Translations under genes and position numbers: made by a program
Part shown: piece after piece, positions 11,796 through 22,449 of the stretch
Layout of the letters: each line of letters opens with the position of its first letter
Numbering within the stretch: position 1 is the first letter of the stretch
NCBI GenBank assembly: GCA_032622095.1
Contig: CP136068.1
Coordinates: forward strand, 155,709,151 to 155,773,150
DNA: 64,000 bases
Reading direction: 5' to 3'
DNA from: Siphonodentalium dalli
Lineage: Eukaryota > Mollusca > Scaphopoda > Gadilida > Siphonodentaliidae
The notes under the pieces: generated by a model
What the model saw: only the letters and a program-made list of their open reading frames with translations
Told to the model about the DNA's origin: nothing
The model's database searches: none

Positions 11796-12000
11796 GTTAT
11801 GTCATTGCACTCGGTCTAACAGGAAACATTCTCTCTATTCTTGTGTTCATTCGGAAAAACGATGGCAAAAGGAACAATGTCTGTGTATTTAATAACCCTA
11901 GCTCTAGTTGATTCCTTATCACTCGTAATAGCTATTCCTACTTATTGGTTTTCAATGTTATTAGTGTTTACTCGAAACTATCGGCTCGTGACATGTATCA
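11796..12000 (+). pseudogene. Class A GPCR fragment, TM1-TM2
   Basis: After an AG acceptor at 11794-11795, one frame reads GYVIALGLTGNILSILVFIR (TM1 with the conserved GN). After a 1-base frameshift near 11860 it continues as MAKGTMSVYLITLALVDSLS (TM2 with the conserved A-x2-D) and TYWFSML. This is the rhodopsin-family TM1-ICL1-TM2 pattern, closest in style to invertebrate peptide receptors. The frame loses similarity after ~12000. It is either a pseudogene fragment or an exon with an assembly indel. Confidence 0.6.
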
Positions 12001-12204
12001 TGTACCCTAATAACAACTCTATCACCCACACACAGGCAACAGTAACAATTGAGAACTTGCTTGTTACGACTTTGAGATTACATTCGAAGCCGCGACAGCC
12101 ACACCTGAAAGGTGTTCGCCGGATATATAATAAAACAGTATCTTTTACCTCGACGCTGATTTGCGTCTAGGTTATAACCCGCTTTGGTATCTGTGCAAGA
12201 ATTA

Positions 12205-12235
12205 AAAAATTAAACGAGGCTTCACCCGTGAAGGT
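12205..12235 (+). repeat. 30-bp inverted-repeat arm (pair at 13121-13151)
   Basis: TTAAACGAGGCTTCACCCGT is the reverse complement of 13121-13151. The right arm is also part of an RT C-terminal coding remnant, so the left arm may be a small inverted copy of that retroelement and not a true TIR. Confidence 0.6.
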
Positions 12236-12236
12236 G

Positions 12237-12460
12237 AAGTTTAATTGTGATTCTATGAAGTATAGAATCGCTGGAGGGATCAACTGAGATAGCATCACTG
12301 CGCATGTGTCCACGACAACACCTCATTCTTAGAAACATGTGTCTACTCTTGATCTGTAGTAAAGCTGGAGGGATTACACCCACGGTGGGGTATGGGGCGG
12401 GCGGCAGTTGATCCATCCAGTGATTCAAAACTTTATAGAATCACCATTAAACTTGGTGTA
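12237..12460. mobile_element. Small TIR element (MITE-like, ~220 bp)
   Basis: Ends AAGTTTAATTGTGATTCTAT at the left and its imperfect complement ATAGAATCACCATTAAACTT at the right. The interior has two GCTGGAGGGAT boxes and a GC-richer segment. No ORF. Confidence 0.5.
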
Positions 12461-12716
12461 AACAATATTTATTTCAAAAAATCAAACATATGACATAAAC
12501 ATAATATACATGTATAAATATATAGATTTATGAAGAGGATTGGACAACAAGCGAAATGCTTTTTTTAAAGTCCTCTCCTCGTGGAATAAATGTTACCTCA
12601 AGTGACAAAAATATCACTTGGGGTAAAGCAGACGGGATATATAAATTTGATTGATTGGAATATTATTTAGGATTGAGATACGGTATTACATTTTAATACG
12701 GAAGTTAAGGGTGAGA

Positions 12717-12781
12717 AAGGGAATGAAAGAGAATGAGAGAGAGAGGGGAGAGTGTGAAAGAGAAAGAGAGAGAGAGAGAGG
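12717..12781. repeat. (AG)n-rich microsatellite
   Basis: GAGAAAGG/GAGAGA purine tract ending in a pure (GA)n run, about 65 bp. Confidence 0.85.
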
Positions 12782-12927
12782 TTTGACACAACATACATTC
12801 GATACAAAATAACACAAAAAACATCCGTTCAGTGGGGAAATCACTTGCACGAATGCGTCACGACCACGGAGGAGAAAAATCGTTTCATGCAAATCGAATG
12901 GAAATCTAGCCGCGTCACCTTAAGTGA

Positions 12928-13150
12928 TTATGAGAAACGGCCACTATCTGAAATAAACTTCTGAACCGCCAAGAATATTTCGGAATTTAATTTGTTTGGA
13001 AGTTCGAGAGATCCGTACAATAGAACATCGGTTGTTATCATACTTACTGGTAAGTTACTTAGAAGTTCTGATCTAATTCTGGCGTAAAGGGGGCATTGAA
13101 AGAAGAAATGATGAGCTGATTCACGGGTGAAGCCTCGTTTAATTTTTTAT
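12928..13150 (-). pseudogene. Non-LTR RT C-terminal zinc-tail remnant
   Basis: The minus strand encodes KRGFTRESAHHFFFQCPLYA, then an R-x2-L-L stretch, then QKFISDSGRF and a stop at 12928. This is the ESAxHFFFxCPLY-x2-R-x2-L ending of CR1/L2-type ORF2. The polymerase part is absent. The homologous tail is in the larger element at 34.1-34.3 kb. Confidence 0.65.
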
Positions 13151-13159
13151 TCTATTTCA

Positions 13160-13480
13160 CTATAGATTCACTTCCGGGGTCAACAGAGACTTTAAAGCGA
13201 TCGATAGTTGACACAAACAACCGCGTTCAACACAGTGAACAAACGGTGTACTCCATGAAACACAAAATAACTCCTGCAGTTGTAATATACGAATCACAAA
13301 GCTCAGCATCAATGAAATTGCTAGCATTGTTGTTATTGTTAGATGCATTCAATGAATATTGTAGTATTCCGCCAAATTCAACTCACATTTGCCCCGCCAA
13401 TATATCTAGGAAGGTCACCATTACAAGAACGTCGCTAGTGGCAGCGTTTAATATGACACCATGGCAATGATGGTGCGTAC
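13160..13480 (-). pseudogene. Class A GPCR fragment, TM2-TM3
   Basis: The minus strand reads HGVILNAATSDVLVMVTFLD (TM2 with the A-x-SD signature), an Asn-rich loop, ELCDSYITTAGVI (conserved TM3 Cys), then LFVSTIDRFKV (E/DRY-type triad as IDRF). Two in-frame stops lie near 13385 and 13225. It is in the opposite orientation to the GPCR fragment at 11.8 kb, so it is a separate or rearranged piece. Confidence 0.5.
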
Positions 13481-13710
13481 CATACATATACGCATCAATT
13501 CAACCAAATGTGAATTAAGGTACCATTCAGAAGCAGTATATACCGGTAACAATTAATATAAAAACATCCACTTGGCAATTACTGGCAAAACAAGAGGTTT
13601 ATTCGGCCTACTCAGCCGACTATATTCGTGAACTTAAAGCACAAATTCCGCATGGCTCTGCCCCATGCATGCATTAGATCTGAGTAACACGTGTCACGGG
13701 ATGTTCAATT

Positions 13711-13990
13711 AATTAATTCATTAATTTATTTGTTTATTTATTTATTTACCTCCTTTGTAGAAGAGATCACAAACGTATTTTGCACATCTCGACAATATTG
13801 TCAAGACATAGTATCTCTGTATTTGAGTATTTACAAAGAATTTGAAAAACAAATGAAAAGAAATTGTACACTGCACTATACACGGAATGTACGATGCGAT
13901 GGGAAACATCAGTGCCAGAAATTGTCCTTACTTTTTGCAATGATTATATTGACTAAATAACGGAGATATTCAGAAATAAAAAAATCAACT
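13711..13990 (-). mobile_element. Retroelement 3' tail with (AAAT)n
   Basis: Read on the minus strand, the sequence ends CTACAAAGGAGGTAAATAAA followed by AAAT repeats, target-proximal near 13715. The same ending (GGGAGGTGAATAAATAAA) occurs at 18027-18060, so both are 3' ends of one retroelement family. No ORF is retained. Confidence 0.5.
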
Positions 13991-14023
13991 AAATATATGC
14001 ATTATATTTATCTTCACGTGAGA

Positions 14024-14064
14024 GCGCACATCCAGATTATAACTGGTGTGGTCAAAGGTACGTA
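14024..14064 (-). repeat. Right arm of 41-bp perfect inverted repeat
   Basis: Exact reverse complement of 7456-7496. Adjacent sequences on both sides differ from those of the left arm. Confidence 0.7.
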
Positions 14065-14069
14065 TCATT

Positions 14070-14670
14070 GTTGAGTGTTCATTACACAGTTGCATGTATG
14101 TACATACAGTTATACCGGTTTCGGCACATCTTGCCGTTTCAATAGCTTAAGAGTAACTGGTGGATGAATGTACTCATCTTGGAGTCTGTAAGAGGGGTCA
14201 TGGTAAATCACGTGATAGCTACAGTAAATTGAATTAACTTATATGAGGAACCTCACTAAATTGTTATCTTTATTGCCTCCAGAATTGGAGAGTAGAACAA
14301 AAACATACGTACAAAATAAGAGACGAATCGATTAAAATGCACATCATGTGCTGAAAAAACAGAGAAAACAGAAACATATAATACACACAAAATTAGATTG
14401 ACTAGAATGTTGGATTAGGCATTTTATCAATATGATCAGTTTTCATAAACAAACGTGACTCCAGTGGAAAGATGAAGATGGCTCGAATATAAAACGAGAT
14501 TATCCCCATCATCCCTCCACATGAGACGCATTTTCTATCGGAATCTGATATTATTAATTTTTGTCATGACCAATAAATAAATACCGATATGCCCCACTAT
14601 ACGATACATATAAAATTATGTCAAGTTAAAGTCATATCTATTAACATGTTTTATAAAGAAATGAACGTAG
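14070..14670. other. No feature recognised
   Basis: AT-rich sequence without an ORF above background or visible repeats. Confidence 0.4.
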
Positions 14671-14721
14671 TGGGTATGTGTGTTATTGGGGGTATGGCGC
14701 AGTGGTCGTTCGGGTAGATTG
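14671..14721 (-). repeat. Single inverted unit of the 50-bp satellite
   Basis: GTGGGTATGTGTGTTATTGG... is the reverse complement of one satellite unit. It faces the array that starts at ~14757. Confidence 0.7.
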
Positions 14722-14756
14722 TGCGAACCACAAAGCGGTTCTCGCTAAATGTGCAT

Positions 14757-15557
14757 CAACGACCATAACGCCATATCTCACAATAACACACACCCACTAC
14801 ATTCATTAACGGCCACATCACCGTATCCCACAATAACACACACCCACTACAGTCATTCACGACCACAGCACCGTATCCCACAATAACACACACCCACGAC
14901 ATTCATTAACGACCACAGCACCGTATCTCACAATAACACACACCCACTACATTCATTAACGACCACAGCACCGTATCCCACAATAACACACACCCACTAC
15001 ATTCATTAACGACCACAGCACCATATCTCATAATAACACACACCCACTACAGTCATTAACGACCACAGCGCCATATCTCACAATAACACACACCCACTAC
15101 AGTCATTGACGACCACAGCACCGTATCCCACAATAACACACACCCACGACATTCATTAACGACCACAGCACCGTATCCCACAATAACACACACCCACTAC
15201 AGTCATTAACGACCACAGCGCCATATCTCATAATAACACACACCCACTACAGTCATTGACGACCACAGCACCGTATCCCACAATAACACACACCCACGAC
15301 ATTCATTAACGACCACAGCACCGTATCTCACAATAACACACACCCACTACATTCATTAACGACCACAGCACCGTATCCCACAATAACACACACCCACTAC
15401 ATTCATTAACGACCACAGCACCATATCTCATAATAACACACACCCACTACAGTCATTAACGACCACAGCGCCATATCTCACAATAACACACACCCACTAC
15501 AGTCATTAACGACCAAAGCGCCGTATCCCACAATAACACACACCCACTACAGTCATT
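14757..15557 (+). repeat. 50-bp satellite array, ~16 units, higher-order period
   Basis: Unit: GACCACAGCACCGTATCCCA, CAATAACACACACCCACTAC, ATTCATTAAC (50 bp). Variants (CGAC/CTAC, ATTC/AGTC, CACCG/CGCCA, TCTCA/TCCCA, CAATA/TAATA) recur in the same order 400 bp apart (blocks starting at ~14897 and ~15297). The array therefore also has an 8-unit higher-order repeat. No spacers, so it is not a CRISPR-like array. One isolated unit lies beyond later insertions at 17745-17795. Confidence 0.9.
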
Positions 15558-15641
15558 TCTTATATTTATCTAGCTTTTTGATTATTTATTCCCATAACAA
15601 GCTTAGTGTGGTCTTATTTATTTTTGACATTTGTTCACTAC

Positions 15642-16437
15642 CCCACGCAGCACATTAAGTCGGCCCAATATAAGATTTCCAATCACTTAGCAACGATAAC
15701 CTGATCGGTTATTTATATCTACCACGGTATCGTAGCTAAGAGTTTAGAACTCTTATATTGGGATGACTCACCTGATACAGACTAATGTTACTCTGTAGTA
15801 ATACAAAACTATTAGTTAAAAGGTCTCAGTGGTAAAGGGTATATGTGGCATGCCACCTCAGCCGTTGAGGCATGCCAATACCCCATAACATGTCAACTAT
15901 AGCGAATTATCGAAATATGAAATACAACGAAAAAGCGAAATAGGAAAATACATCGAAATAGCGGAATAAAAAATGCATCGAAATGACGAAATAGCGCGAA
16001 TTATAGAAATAAGAACGAAATAGCGCGAATTATAGAAATAAGAAATTATTTTTAGTAACTAAATAACCGAGATATTTGAAGAAGTGTTTTTGACGAAATA
16101 ACGGAAATATTTGAAGAAGTGTTTTAAAGCGCGTAACCCAAACCTCCAGCAAGCCCACCCACCCTAAAGAAGAATTTGATTTATATTTCACCAGAGTTGA
16201 TCTATTGTGGTGTTGTAAATTCTCATACAAATCGCCGTTATTTCGTAAAAGTACATTCTTTATAGAGTTATTACCCTTTGGCAATGTGGCATGTGGCATG
16301 TGGCCTGTGGCATGCTTCAACGACTGGCGTGGCATGCCACATACCCTTTGCTACTGAGGCCTTTTAACAAACAGTTTTGTATCACTACAGAGTAACATTG
16401 GTCTGTATCAGGTGGATGACTTAATGTGCTGCGTGGG
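15642..16437. mobile_element. Fold-back element with ~130-bp inverted arms
   Basis: Left arm 15642-15880 and right arm ~16305-16437 are reverse complements: CCCACGCAGCACATTAAGTC outermost, then CTGATACAGAC, then AAAGGGTAT(AT)GTGGCATGCC innermost. The left arm is interrupted by a small TIR insertion (15664-15762). The loop contains short direct duplications (GCGCGAATTATAGAAATAAG twice near 15990-16040; GATATTTGAAGAAGTGTTTT twice near 16070-16125). Confidence 0.8.
15664..15762. mobile_element. ~99-bp nested TIR element
   Basis: Begins CCCAATATAAGA and ends TCTTATATTGGG. It is present in the left arm of the fold-back element and absent from the matching position of the right arm, which shows it inserted after the fold-back formed. 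Target duplication unclear. Confidence 0.65.
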
Positions 16438-16559
16438 TCAGTCTCAATTTATAAGCAGATTTCGTGAAAATTAATAAGAATACGTTCCGCCTTTTATGAG
16501 AGTACATCATCAAAAAGCTATATAAGTATACAAAATAAATGTATTGGTGCGTGTGAATT

Positions 16560-17475
16560 ATTGGGAAGGACACGGCGGTGTGGTTGTTGGGGAACATTTA
16601 GTATCAACCGCTTCGTTGAAATGAAACAATTTTCAGAATATTGCTCATTTTGGAAGCTAAATGTAAACGTAACAAAAACCAAAATGATGATGTTTGGATG
16701 TGACAAGTCACCAAGACCACGAATATTACTCAACAACGAACCCTTACAAGTCGTATCACAATTTAAATATCTAGGTATATAATTTACAAGAAATGGTTCC
16801 TACGGCAAAGCGATAAGTGGGTTGATATCGAAAGCCAATCGATCAATGTTTGGTCTCTTACACAAAGCAAGAAAATTTTACATATCAGTCGATATACAAA
16901 TTTAATTATTTTCTAGAACTGTGAAGCCCATTTTGCTATATGGTTGTGAAGTTTGGGGATATCAAACACAATATGTTAAAAGAATAGAGAAAGTACAATT
17001 TAAATTCCTCAAATATGTCCTTGGACTAAAGCCGAGTACCACAACTGTCATGGTGTATGGGGAAAACAGGCGTATATCCATTGAGTGTCGACTGCTAGTA
17101 TGCAGTGTGCTAAGGTCACTATTCGTAAGAATCTTGAGAGTAAATTTGTAAGCGAATGGCGAAGTGAAATATCAAAATTTAGGTGCACTAATAATTATCT
17201 TCCCATATAAACTGGGTCTTGGTCTAAGTCTAAGACACCTATTGAAGAGCGAGTCTGCACACATTGCACTCGCTGTTCAATAGGGGACGAATACCGTTTG
17301 ATCATGGAATGCACCAGTGTTAGCTCTTTAAGAAACAGATTTCTACCCCGCCATCTTACTGAACAAATAAACGTTTATAACTTCCGCTCAATTCTAAACA
17401 CAACCGACACTGTGCACATGAACAAGTTGTGTGGGTTTTTAAGATATGCCCAACATGTTACATAGTTCACTCCCA
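16560..17475 (+). pseudogene. Non-LTR RT C-terminal remnant
   Basis: Successive broken frames give the end of an ORF2. First TKTKMMMFGC and QFKYLGI (RT motif region after the catalytic box). Then VKPILLYGCEVWG and IEKVQFKFLKYVLGLK (thumb/connection). Then a zinc tail with C-x2-C and SIGDEYRLIMEC, reaching a stop near 17463. At least four stops or frameshifts are present. The sequence type is the same as the minus-strand fragment at 3.4-4.0 kb. Confidence 0.7.
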
Positions 17476-17730
17476 ATCGAGGGTATACCTCACAGGAATG
17501 AACTATGCATCCATTGGCATACTATATTATTCGGATAACCGCAGCACCACCTTGCCTTAGACATACATGTGACGACGGCAAATGTATACGATGACTTTAT
17601 TAAATTTCAATGTTTTACTTACCATTTTATTTGTTTACACAATAGTGCTATTTATGATATATTGATTTGTTCGTATATTACATATGTAATTAGAACAACA
17701 ATAAAGAATCTTGAATCTTGAATCTTGTTT
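17476..17730 (+). mobile_element. 3' UTR and (TCTTGAA)n tail of the RT remnant
   Basis: AT-rich UTR ending AATAAAGAATCTTGAATCTT, three copies of a 7-bp repeat. This is the 3' terminus of the plus-strand retroelement whose coding remnant is at 16560-17475. Confidence 0.6.
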
Positions 17731-17744
17731 ACACACTGTGTCCC

Positions 17745-17795
17745 AACGACCACAGCGCCGTATTCCCCAGTAACACACACCCACTATATTCATGA
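17745..17795 (+). repeat. Isolated unit of the 50-bp satellite
   Basis: AACGACCACAGCGCCGTATT and the rest of one unit. It is separated from the main array by ~2.2 kb of fold-back and retroelement sequence, as expected if those inserted into an array edge. Confidence 0.7.
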
Positions 17796-18026
17796 CTTAT
17801 ATAACCGTTAAAAAGCGTACGTTTGACCGTCTATTTAGCCATGGTGTGTGGGCCTATGGATGGTCTTACCCTAGTTCCCAGTTTTATAGTTTTGAATCGC
17901 TTTCGAATGGTGTTGTTAGGTTGGTAATGGGATTAGCGGTTTTATGTCATGTTCGGTAAGATTTAATGTTTGAATTATATCTGAAATAGACTCACTTTTT
18001 ACACTAGAATTAGTGCAACATATATT

Positions 18027-18300
18027 ATTATTTATTTATTTATTTATTCACCTCCCTTAATGAAGATATACATTACATAATATGTATATATCGCATGCCA
18101 ATGAGCACATGAGACCCATGCCATGTAAACGAAGAATTCTTTACACAAAATTATGAAATATATTAAAGATAATATGGATATAAAACAAAAGCAAGAGAAA
18201 AGAACGGAAGTAGATGAAGGGGAAAATAAATTATATATAAGATCGACAGCAATGTCAGACTTGGACAAAAAAGGAAAAAATCAATATAATACATCCCCCG
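18027..18300 (-). mobile_element. Retroelement 3' tail with (AAAT)n
   Basis: On the minus strand the sequence ends CATTAAGGGAGGTGAATAAA then AAAT repeats. Same tail family as 13.7 kb. No coding part is retained. Confidence 0.5.
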
Positions 18301-20550
18301 CGAATGGCACCGCTGTGGTGCTTTGAACATATTTAGTATCGTCACATGTGAATTGGCATGTTTCACCAATCAACTCTTATGCATGTGGGCCGAATGAACT
18401 GTGACCCAGCACACAGAAAGGATACAGATTCAGTGCATCGAGAAATATAATTGTTTCTATGCCAAATCGGTCGGTTATTTCAGAACCTTCTGTTTTACAA
18501 TTGGTTTCATCATGTTGAACCAATTATTGTATTCAGAACGCAATGGTCACAATTGCGGGTCAAAATTTCAGGACCACCGGTTCTAGTATTTGGTTACGAG
18601 CGAAATAGGTTCTACAAACTTTCGCGACTTGAGTTCCAACTTGTCCGATGTGACATGTAATTGGTACTAAACATCCGTTCTATACACAATGGGGGCGCAA
18701 TTTCAAGCTATATCCGATGCGCTTAATTCGGATACGGTATCTTTATTCTACGCGAAGAAAAGGGCGATTCCTATTTGTTCCATTTGTTGGTTACAGCTCG
18801 TCATATCGGTTTTCATAATAAATAACAGCGGCTCCGTTTTGTCCTCTGTACTTTGTTGCCAAAAAATGCAGTACCAATTTGTTCCGTATGTTCAGAAAAA
18901 TCTAAATTTACGCACTTGGAACAAATTGAACCCGAATTATGTGACATTATACGTCACAATATACACATTTGTGTTGCTGTTCATTTTGTTGGGAATATAC
19001 TGTTACTATATATATAATACATAGAACAATATGTAATTAAAATATTTCGCGGCGCCTAAATGCTAACGCAAAGGCTCCTGGTATATGATAAAGTTACAAT
19101 AATAATAAAAATAATATTATTATGTCACTGGTATAGCCTATATTGGTATTTTAGTATTTTGTCCATGGATCATGTGCATTCAGAGGGCTCAACCGTTGTT
19201 CTCAAATAACATTACAAGCGTGTAACATAGTATGTGTTGTTTTCAGAGTATTGATCTAGGTGTGTTGAATGTGTTGCATACACTTTTAGAAAAATGCCCG
19301 TCGCTTATCGGTGTCATACTGCCAACCTTGGACCGTTAAACATATATATACGGTCAGGCTGTAGCATGTTCCACGGTACAAAATTGTTTAAGTAACTGGC
19401 AGACTGTAACCAGTAACAGTCACACCGTTGTATATTTTTGCGTACAGTATATCCCCTCGTGCAGATGTTCATGTATGTGCTTCAAAACTATCAGAACACT
19501 GTCAACTGGATTGAATGGTCAAGTTAAGAACACTGGCAGCACTGTCAACATTCTAATAGTAATAGCTGCCCCGTTGTTGTTGTTGTTGTTGTTGTTGTTA
19601 TTACCAATTGCTGTAGACATCGAAGCGCCTGTGCATTACTCTAGCACGTGTACCTGTATCCTGGTGTGTCAGTAAAATTAACGTATCTCTGTTTTGATAG
19701 CAACTCTGAGACTAATGTAGACAAATCATAGCCGATAGGTCAAAGTGGCAACTCGAAGACAACCAAGTTGTCACAATTTAGTGGAAAATATCAATGATTA
19801 AGCCGGTTTTAGCAGATTTAGAACTTGTCCGTTCACATAGGAACCGAAGTCAGACAGTTTTAACATTAGTCCACAACTGTATAGCTTACACCCCCCCCCC
19901 CAAACAATTGCGTTTTCCGGGCGACAATGACAGAGAAAGAAATTCGTGAGTGATAAAGTCGGTTGATGAAAACAACGTAATTTAATTACGGACGCAAGAC
20001 AAGGCGGATATGTGCATTGCACAGAATGAATATACCGGACCATTGCACTGAATAATAAATATTAGATATCAGCAGAGTCAGATTCAGGCAAACTGTATGG
20101 AGTCACTGTCGTATACAATTTTGTCGCCGATAAATATTTTGTTGAATTTTGACGGCATGAACTTGGAAACACGCACATTTTTTACTTTGACCATTTGCAA
20201 GTCGCACAAAACAACCGTGATTCACCGTACAACTGATTAAACGGTATAGGACCGTCGGATTATGACGGTCCGACGCTGTAAACCCGACAGTGTTTTCTAA
20301 GAGTGTATGCACATAAATATAGCATTATACATTCAAAATAGGTTAAATTTGGTACAATGCGGACACAAATATGAAAACTAATACAATTTGCCCGAATATT
20401 AGCACACTTTGTCCGAATACTGCCCGAAATATTGAACATTTAAAGCGTTCTGGGCTGCAGCTCCATACCCTTGGTCCATATGGCTATACAAACATATGAT
20501 AGTTATATATATGCACTGAGACAAAAGTCGGGTCTATATGACTAGCTTAT
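18300..20550. other. No gene recognised
   Basis: Contains a (TTG)8 microsatellite (19573-19602), a C10 run (~19890), a small hairpin GGACCGTC/GACGGTCC near 20250, and a ~70-bp stretch at 19122-19190 (ATTGGTATTTTAGTAT) similar to 50217-50290. The 111-codon frame 18689-19024 ends in a hydrophobic segment but has no homologue I can name. Confidence 0.4.
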
Positions 20551-20559
20551 TGTTAAAGG

Positions 20560-22440
20560 ATTTATTCGGTCTAGAAACTACAAAACGCAATCGGAAAGCC
20601 CTCCCTGTTGTGATTAAAATGATCCAAGTCCCATTCCGATCGCAAAATAAATAACCCGTAAAATAAATAAATAATACCACCACCGGTATTCGGAGATTTC
20701 CGTGACTAAACTACGAGTGACGTACTTGTGGGGAGCAAATTAAAAACACAGATTCGGAGCCGGAGTTTATTATGCAGACTACGATGACGTAATCGTAAGT
20801 CAGCCGATACTAAAATGCGGAGTCGTATGTGCGCGTGTGGTGTACAGATTACGTTACGCTTTGGCCGTTTATCTGGAATAGAAGACAATAATTCTGTGAA
20901 TACAGTAATTAATAGCGCCTAGAATGGTTGTTATTTTTGTAGCCATTAATAACATGCCGGCACGTGTCTGTTTTGGTGAATAGATGGCAGTATTAGTGCT
21001 TTGATTGTCTCGCGTATTCACTCGGTGATTTGTCATCACTCAGCGACTATTCATCAGTGTCATTCGCGAACTTGTTTGCACTCTAAAATGCCACAAAGTG
21101 AATAGAAAGAACATTATCTCTCTGGTCATACTTATATAAGAAGCGCCCAAATTTATATAAACACTGGGCTGAATAATGTTAACTCTATTTAGGCGCTTTT
21201 GTTTTGTGTTTGTTTGTTGTTTTACTTTCGATATAAATATCCCGAGTATCTGTCATCGCCACATATTCCAAGATGCCTAGTAGATGTAGTGTGTTCAGTT
21301 GTGGGCGGGCTAGCGATCCATTATTTAGTACCTCCAAAAAGACAACACAGTGCGTAATTTAGAACGCTCTTTATTGTCTACCGCTTTTGGGAGACGGAAG
21401 CACTTTATATTTAATTGTCACAATACCACATACAAAATCACCCATGACATATCGAAATAAAGCACGTTCATAATTGAGAACGCTCTTTATTGTCTACACC
21501 GCGACGAAAACATGGACGCTCTTTATTAGAGGCAATCATTGGACTTTTGCTATGCTAACAATTCAAAAAAATCCTCTCTAGAAAGTCAATATGTGCCATC
21601 AAAACGTAAAATAAAACGAACAACAAACTGAAAAACAATGCCAGGCTAGCCTTCAATTAAAAAAATGTCATTATGCCAAACTGCAGCCTAACTAATAATT
21701 TTTGTAGTTTCAACAGTCTGTTGTGTATTCGAGTGAATTATTTTGTTTACTCACTTATCGATCTTGACTGGAAGGATTTTAGCAAGCTGTTCACAGTCGT
21801 GCACTTCTCCACACAAAATGTTTCGTGTGAAGAAACAGACAGGAACATCATTATGACGAATATAAGCCATCATGATACATGTACTAGTACAATAACCACC
21901 ACCTTTTTAATCGCACCCCATTTGTATTTAAAATTGTACGCATATAGCGCACAACGGGATGACACTAGTGTGTAAACTATCCTCCGAAATTGGTACCATA
22001 CAACGAAGAATGAAGTACCGGCATATGGCCTAACTTGTATTCTTTCAGAAACAGTTAAATTTGTTTCGCACGATATTCCGCTCGCTCATTGCATTTCTGC
22101 ATAAATTAATCTCATTTCAAACAACTTTTATCGCCTCAAAGTGCATTTTAGCCATCATTATTCGTTATATAATCCAACATTCTAGCAAATCCAGTTCATA
22201 ATTCAGCACATTCAAACAGCTTTATTCCGTAATCGCTATTTATCGTAAAGGCTTAGGTAATTAACCAGCGTAATTTATCAACTCGTTACGCGATTGGCGG
22301 AATTATTTCAAGCTCCACCCACCGCTGTCATCGGTAAGCGTTGATGCAGATGATCGGTCATGTGACCGCGTTGTGGTCATGTGATCGCACTCACGTGACT
22401 GACTTCGGATATTTCCGCGATTTTTTTAATATCATAATAA
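20560..22440 (+). mobile_element. Degraded THAP-related transposon remnant, copy 1
   Basis: Shares ordered blocks with 51005-52540 in the same orientation: CGGAAAGCC, AAATAAATAAATA, CACCGGT, CGGAGTCGGAGT-like, GTGCGCGTG, a THAP-start ORF, repeated GAACGCTCTTTATT boxes, and a 3' end with CATGTGACCGC, TCACGTGA and TTCCG. Termini and target duplication could not be fixed. Non-autonomous. Confidence 0.55.
21273..21362 (+). pseudogene. THAP-domain N-terminal remnant
   Basis: ATG opens MPSRCSVFSCGRASDP, the start of a C2CH THAP zinc finger (MP-x-C-x4-C), and ends at a TAA after 29 residues. THAP domains are found in P-element-like transposases and in host transcription factors. The transposon context favours the former. 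Confidence 0.5.
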
Positions 22441-22449
22441 TAAAAATAC

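Noticed and set aside
14693-14745. tRNA-like SINE head (TGGCGCAGTGGT resembles an A box)
   Set aside because: No acceptable B box follows at the right distance, and the A-box text is part of an inverted satellite unit.
14757-15557. CRISPR-like array
   Set aside because: Unit and spacer are both repeated. It is a head-to-tail 50-bp satellite in a eukaryotic sequence with no unique spacers.
18689-19024. 111-codon ORF with hydrophobic C-terminus
   Set aside because: No recognisable family. Composition is as expected for AT-rich DNA read in a T-rich frame.
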